Source: an uncultured Erythrobacteraceae bacterium (GTDB lineage: Bacteria; Pseudomonadota; Alphaproteobacteria; Sphingomonadales; Sphingomonadaceae). From it: 16,668 nucleotides of DNA. Location: contig CATMNW010000019.1 of the NCBI GenBank assembly GCA_950071875.1, positions 1-16,668 of the forward strand. Reading direction: 5' to 3'. Each line of letters begins with the position of its first letter. Position 1 is the first letter of the stretch. Shown one piece after another: positions 15,034-16,668 of the stretch. A program made the translations under genes and the position numbers. The notes beneath the pieces are model-generated. The model searched no databases. It worked only from the letters and a program-made list of their open reading frames with translations, and was not told where the DNA came from.

Positions 15034-15783
15034 CTATCGCTTGAGCCATTCGACTGCCTCGCTTTCTTCATCGAGGTCGAACCCCTTGATTTCGATATCT
15101 ACCGCCGGGCTCACCACTTCGGCGAGCGAGCGCATCCATTCTGGGCCACCGACGATCGCATAACGATCAAGCCGCTTGATGAAGTCCATTTTCGATTTGG
15201 CGATGTCCCCGGATGCAAGCAACGACGGATCGAAGCCGTGCCAGTTCTTGATCCGTGCCATCATCCGTCGGGCACCAGTCTTTTCCAGCGCCAGTCTGGC
15301 GTCCTTTATCACCGTCGCGGCATTATCCTCGTCGATCCGGCCATCGAGTTCGAAAGCCACGATCGAGCTGTCGCCGACATCAATCAAGCGGACCGCATCT
15401 GCATGGGGTCGTTCGCTTTCGCCCTTCGCCCACGCACGCGCTTGCTCGGCCTTGTCGCAGGAAAAGACTTCGTAGGTCACGCCTGGCAGTAGCGCGCTTT
15501 CGATCCGCGCGGCTGTTCGCAACCATGACTGGTCTGCAATGACGGCGATCCGGTCCAACCGGGTCAACATCCGCAACATTGCAGGCAGATGGCTCAATTC
15601 CTCGCCGAGAGCAGACCACTCCAAACCCTCGACATTCTCGACCTCGAAAACGAGGCTGGCCTTTTCGGCACCCTTGCCAATCGTCTCGGCCAGGTCGATT
15701 ACCTGCCTCATGTCCGCTGATTGTACTTTCCCGCTGATCTTTACCTGCTGAACGTTCGGGGCGAGCTCGCTGATCGTGATCAT
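15034..15783 (-). CDS. Protein with two SpoIIAA/STAS-like halves
   Basis: A 249-aa soluble protein without signal or membrane segments. It reads as two tandem copies of the SpoIIAA-like (STAS/SEC14-like, PF11964-type) fold, about 1-120 and 128-249. Each has a strand-rich start (V-Q-Q-V-K-I-S-G-K-V; S-I-V-A-F-E-L-D-G-R-I), a helix, a central strand, then the diagnostic D-R-I-A-V-I-A-D-Q-S-W-L-R (about 81-93) and D-R-Y-A-I-V-G-G-P-E-W-M-R (about 206-218), and a short final helix (A-R-A-W-A-K; A-V-E-W-L-K-R). Single-domain members are usually about 120 aa, so this is a duplicated form. Function of this group is largely unknown. AAAGGA lies before the ATG at 15783. Divergent from the outer-membrane factor with 81 bp between. 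Confidence 0.85.
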   Translation of the reverse strand: MITISELAPNVQQVKISGKVQSADMRQVIDLAETIGKGAEKASLVFEVENVEGLEWSALGEELSHLPAMLRMLTRLDRIAVIADQSWLRTAARIESALLPGVTYEVFSCDKAEQARAWAKGESERPHADAVRLIDVGDSSIVAFELDGRIDEDNAATVIKDARLALEKTGARRMMARIKNWHGFDPSLLASGDIAKSKMDFIKRLDRYAIVGGPEWMRSLAEVVSPAVDIEIKGFDLDEESEAVEWLKR

Positions 15784-15852
15784 TCGCAGTCCTTTCAGAA
15801 CTTTCAGTTGCTATTGAATTAACTTTCGCATAAGCGCCTGGTTCGTTCGCGC

Positions 15853-15867
15853 AAGGAGTCTACCCTG
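15853..15867 (+). promoter_or_regulatory. Ribosome-binding site and CTG start of the outer-membrane factor
   Basis: A full AAGGAG (15853-15858), 6 bases, then CTG (15865-15867). No ATG, GTG or TTG occurs in this frame between the upstream stop near 15818 and the CTG; the next candidate, a GTG at 15913-15915, falls inside the signal peptide. The spacing makes CTG the likely initiator. Confidence 0.65.
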
Positions 15868-16668
15868 CCTTTTCATCGGTCATCATTTCCGGATCGCAAA
15901 CACCTGCTGGTGCTGGCGAGCGTAACCCTTTTGGCGGCTTGCGTCTCGCCTCGGCTCGATCGGCCGGAGTTGGCGCAGAACCTTCCGGTAAACTTTGCTG
16001 CCGGCGGTGTTCCCACCCAGCCGGACGATCAGTGGTGGACCCGCTTTGGTGACGATCGGCTCACCAGCTTGATCAATGAGGCCGTGACGGAAAGTCCGCA
16101 AGTCGGGCAGGCGCTCGCCAGAGTGGAGCAGGCGCGGGCACAGGCGCGCGTCCAGCGGGCGGACCAGCTACCGCAAGTTTCCGCTTCTGCAAGCGCCTCT
16201 CGTTCGCGTCAGACACTTGGTGGTCTTGGCCCGGTCGGAGCCATTCCGGGCGTTCCCGAGGGCGAAGAGGCGCCGTCGGGCTTCGTGGTCGAAAATTACG
16301 CTCTCTCGCTGGATGTAAGCTGGCAAACCGACCTGTTCGGTGCGCTTCGGGCCCGGAACGCGGCGGCGCGGGCCGACTTCCTTGCCAGCGAAGCCAATCT
16401 GCGCGCTGCACGTCAGGCTATCGCGGCCGAGACCGCGCGGTCGTATTTCAGTCTCGTGGAAGCACGAGCGCAGGTCGCCCTCTCACGAGAGGTCGTCGAA
16501 ACTTTTGGCGAAATCGCCCGGCAGGTCGGCAACCGCGCCGACATCGGTATCGCTCCGCCAAACGACAAGCTGCTTGCCATCTCGAACCTGCAATCGGCGG
16601 TTGCCGGTTTGCAGCAGCGGGAGGAAACGGTCGAGCGCCTCCCCCGTCAGTTCGAAACCTTGCTACGA
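15865..16668 (+). CDS. Outer-membrane efflux lipoprotein, NodT/OprM family (partial, runs off right edge)
   Basis: From the CTG start, 268 open codons reach the edge. A lipoprotein signal (H-L-L-V-L-A-S-V-T-L-L-A-A-C, residues 13-26, Cys26) precedes the family hallmarks: D-D-Q-W-W-T-R-F-G-D-D-R-L (about 47-59), a long helix with A-R-V-E-Q-A-R-A-Q, S-L-D-V-S-W-Q-T-D-L-F-G-A-L-R (near 148-162) and A-E-T-A-R-S-Y-F-S-L-V (near 190-200). Such trimeric outer-membrane factors form the exit duct of RND-type pumps, with an inner-membrane transporter and a periplasmic adaptor expected downstream or upstream outside the window. It is not listed among ATG/GTG/TTG-started frames because of the CTG. The C-terminal half is missing here. 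Confidence 0.87.
   Translation, partial: MPFHRSSFPDRKHLLVLASVTLLAACVSPRLDRPELAQNLPVNFAAGGVPTQPDDQWWTRFGDDRLTSLINEAVTESPQVGQALARVEQARAQARVQRADQLPQVSASASASRSRQTLGGLGPVGAIPGVPEGEEAPSGFVVENYALSLDVSWQTDLFGALRARNAAARADFLASEANLRAARQAIAAETARSYFSLVEARAQVALSREVVETFGEIARQVGNRADIGIAPPNDKLLAISNLQSAVAGLQQREETVERLPRQFETLLR

Noticed and set aside
15808..15836. Possible -35/-10 pair and CTTTCAG tandem repeat (15792-15807) before the outer-membrane factor
   Set aside because: TTGCTA and TAAGCG are poor matches and the 7-bp repeat is short; a promoter must exist in this 81-bp divergent gap, but it cannot be placed with confidence.
1..16668. tRNA, rRNA or CRISPR array
   Set aside because: No cloverleaf-like arms with a TTCGA-type T loop, no rRNA-like stretch and no regularly spaced repeats were seen by eye in the intergenic regions.

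Overview
The window is GC-rich with dense gene packing on both strands. Gene content (DyP-type peroxidase, small catalase-like haemoprotein, MscS channel, NodT-type outer-membrane efflux lipoprotein, several orphan lipoproteins) suggests an alphaproteobacterium, most likely a sphingomonad of the Erythrobacteraceae or Sphingomonadaceae. That placement is inference from protein style, not from a marker gene. I found no rRNA, tRNA or CRISPR array.

Layout. (1) 1-190, minus: the N-terminus of an ArdC-type antirestriction protein runs off the left edge, hinting at a plasmid or island remnant. A 446-bp gene-free stretch follows. (2) 637-4249, minus: a tight four-gene operon read as catalase-like haemoprotein, 231-aa unknown protein, DyP-type peroxidase, hotdog thioesterase. 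A divergent TetR regulator (4387-5004) is separated from it by an intergenic region with two inverted repeats. (3) 5031-6593, minus: an MscS-family channel with its own signal peptide. (4) 6836-8745: a divergent TetR/FAD-monooxygenase pair with two related 17-bp operator-like elements between them. The monooxygenase C-terminus is frameshifted. (5) 8746-9382: no gene, but one clear hairpin terminator. (6) 9383-11230, minus: a membrane protein apparently split by an in-frame TAA, with an unusual WF-repeat tail. (7) 11268-11816: non-coding, with a decayed IS5-type transposase fragment. (8) 11817-14758: three unrelated predicted lipoproteins of unknown function. (9) 15034-15783, minus: a protein with two SpoIIAA/STAS-like halves, divergent from a NodT/OprM-type outer-membrane factor (15865 to the right edge) that seems to start at CTG.

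How it works together. The most coherent unit is the catalase-like/DyP/thioesterase operon with its TetR. It combines two haem proteins that use peroxides with an acyl-thioester hydrolase, which fits handling of peroxides or oxidised acyl groups under repression by the TetR protein. The second TetR/monooxygenase pair looks like a standard substrate-induced oxidation module. Three loci carry decay or possible sequence errors: the monooxygenase frameshift, the membrane-protein nonsense codon and the IS5 remnant.
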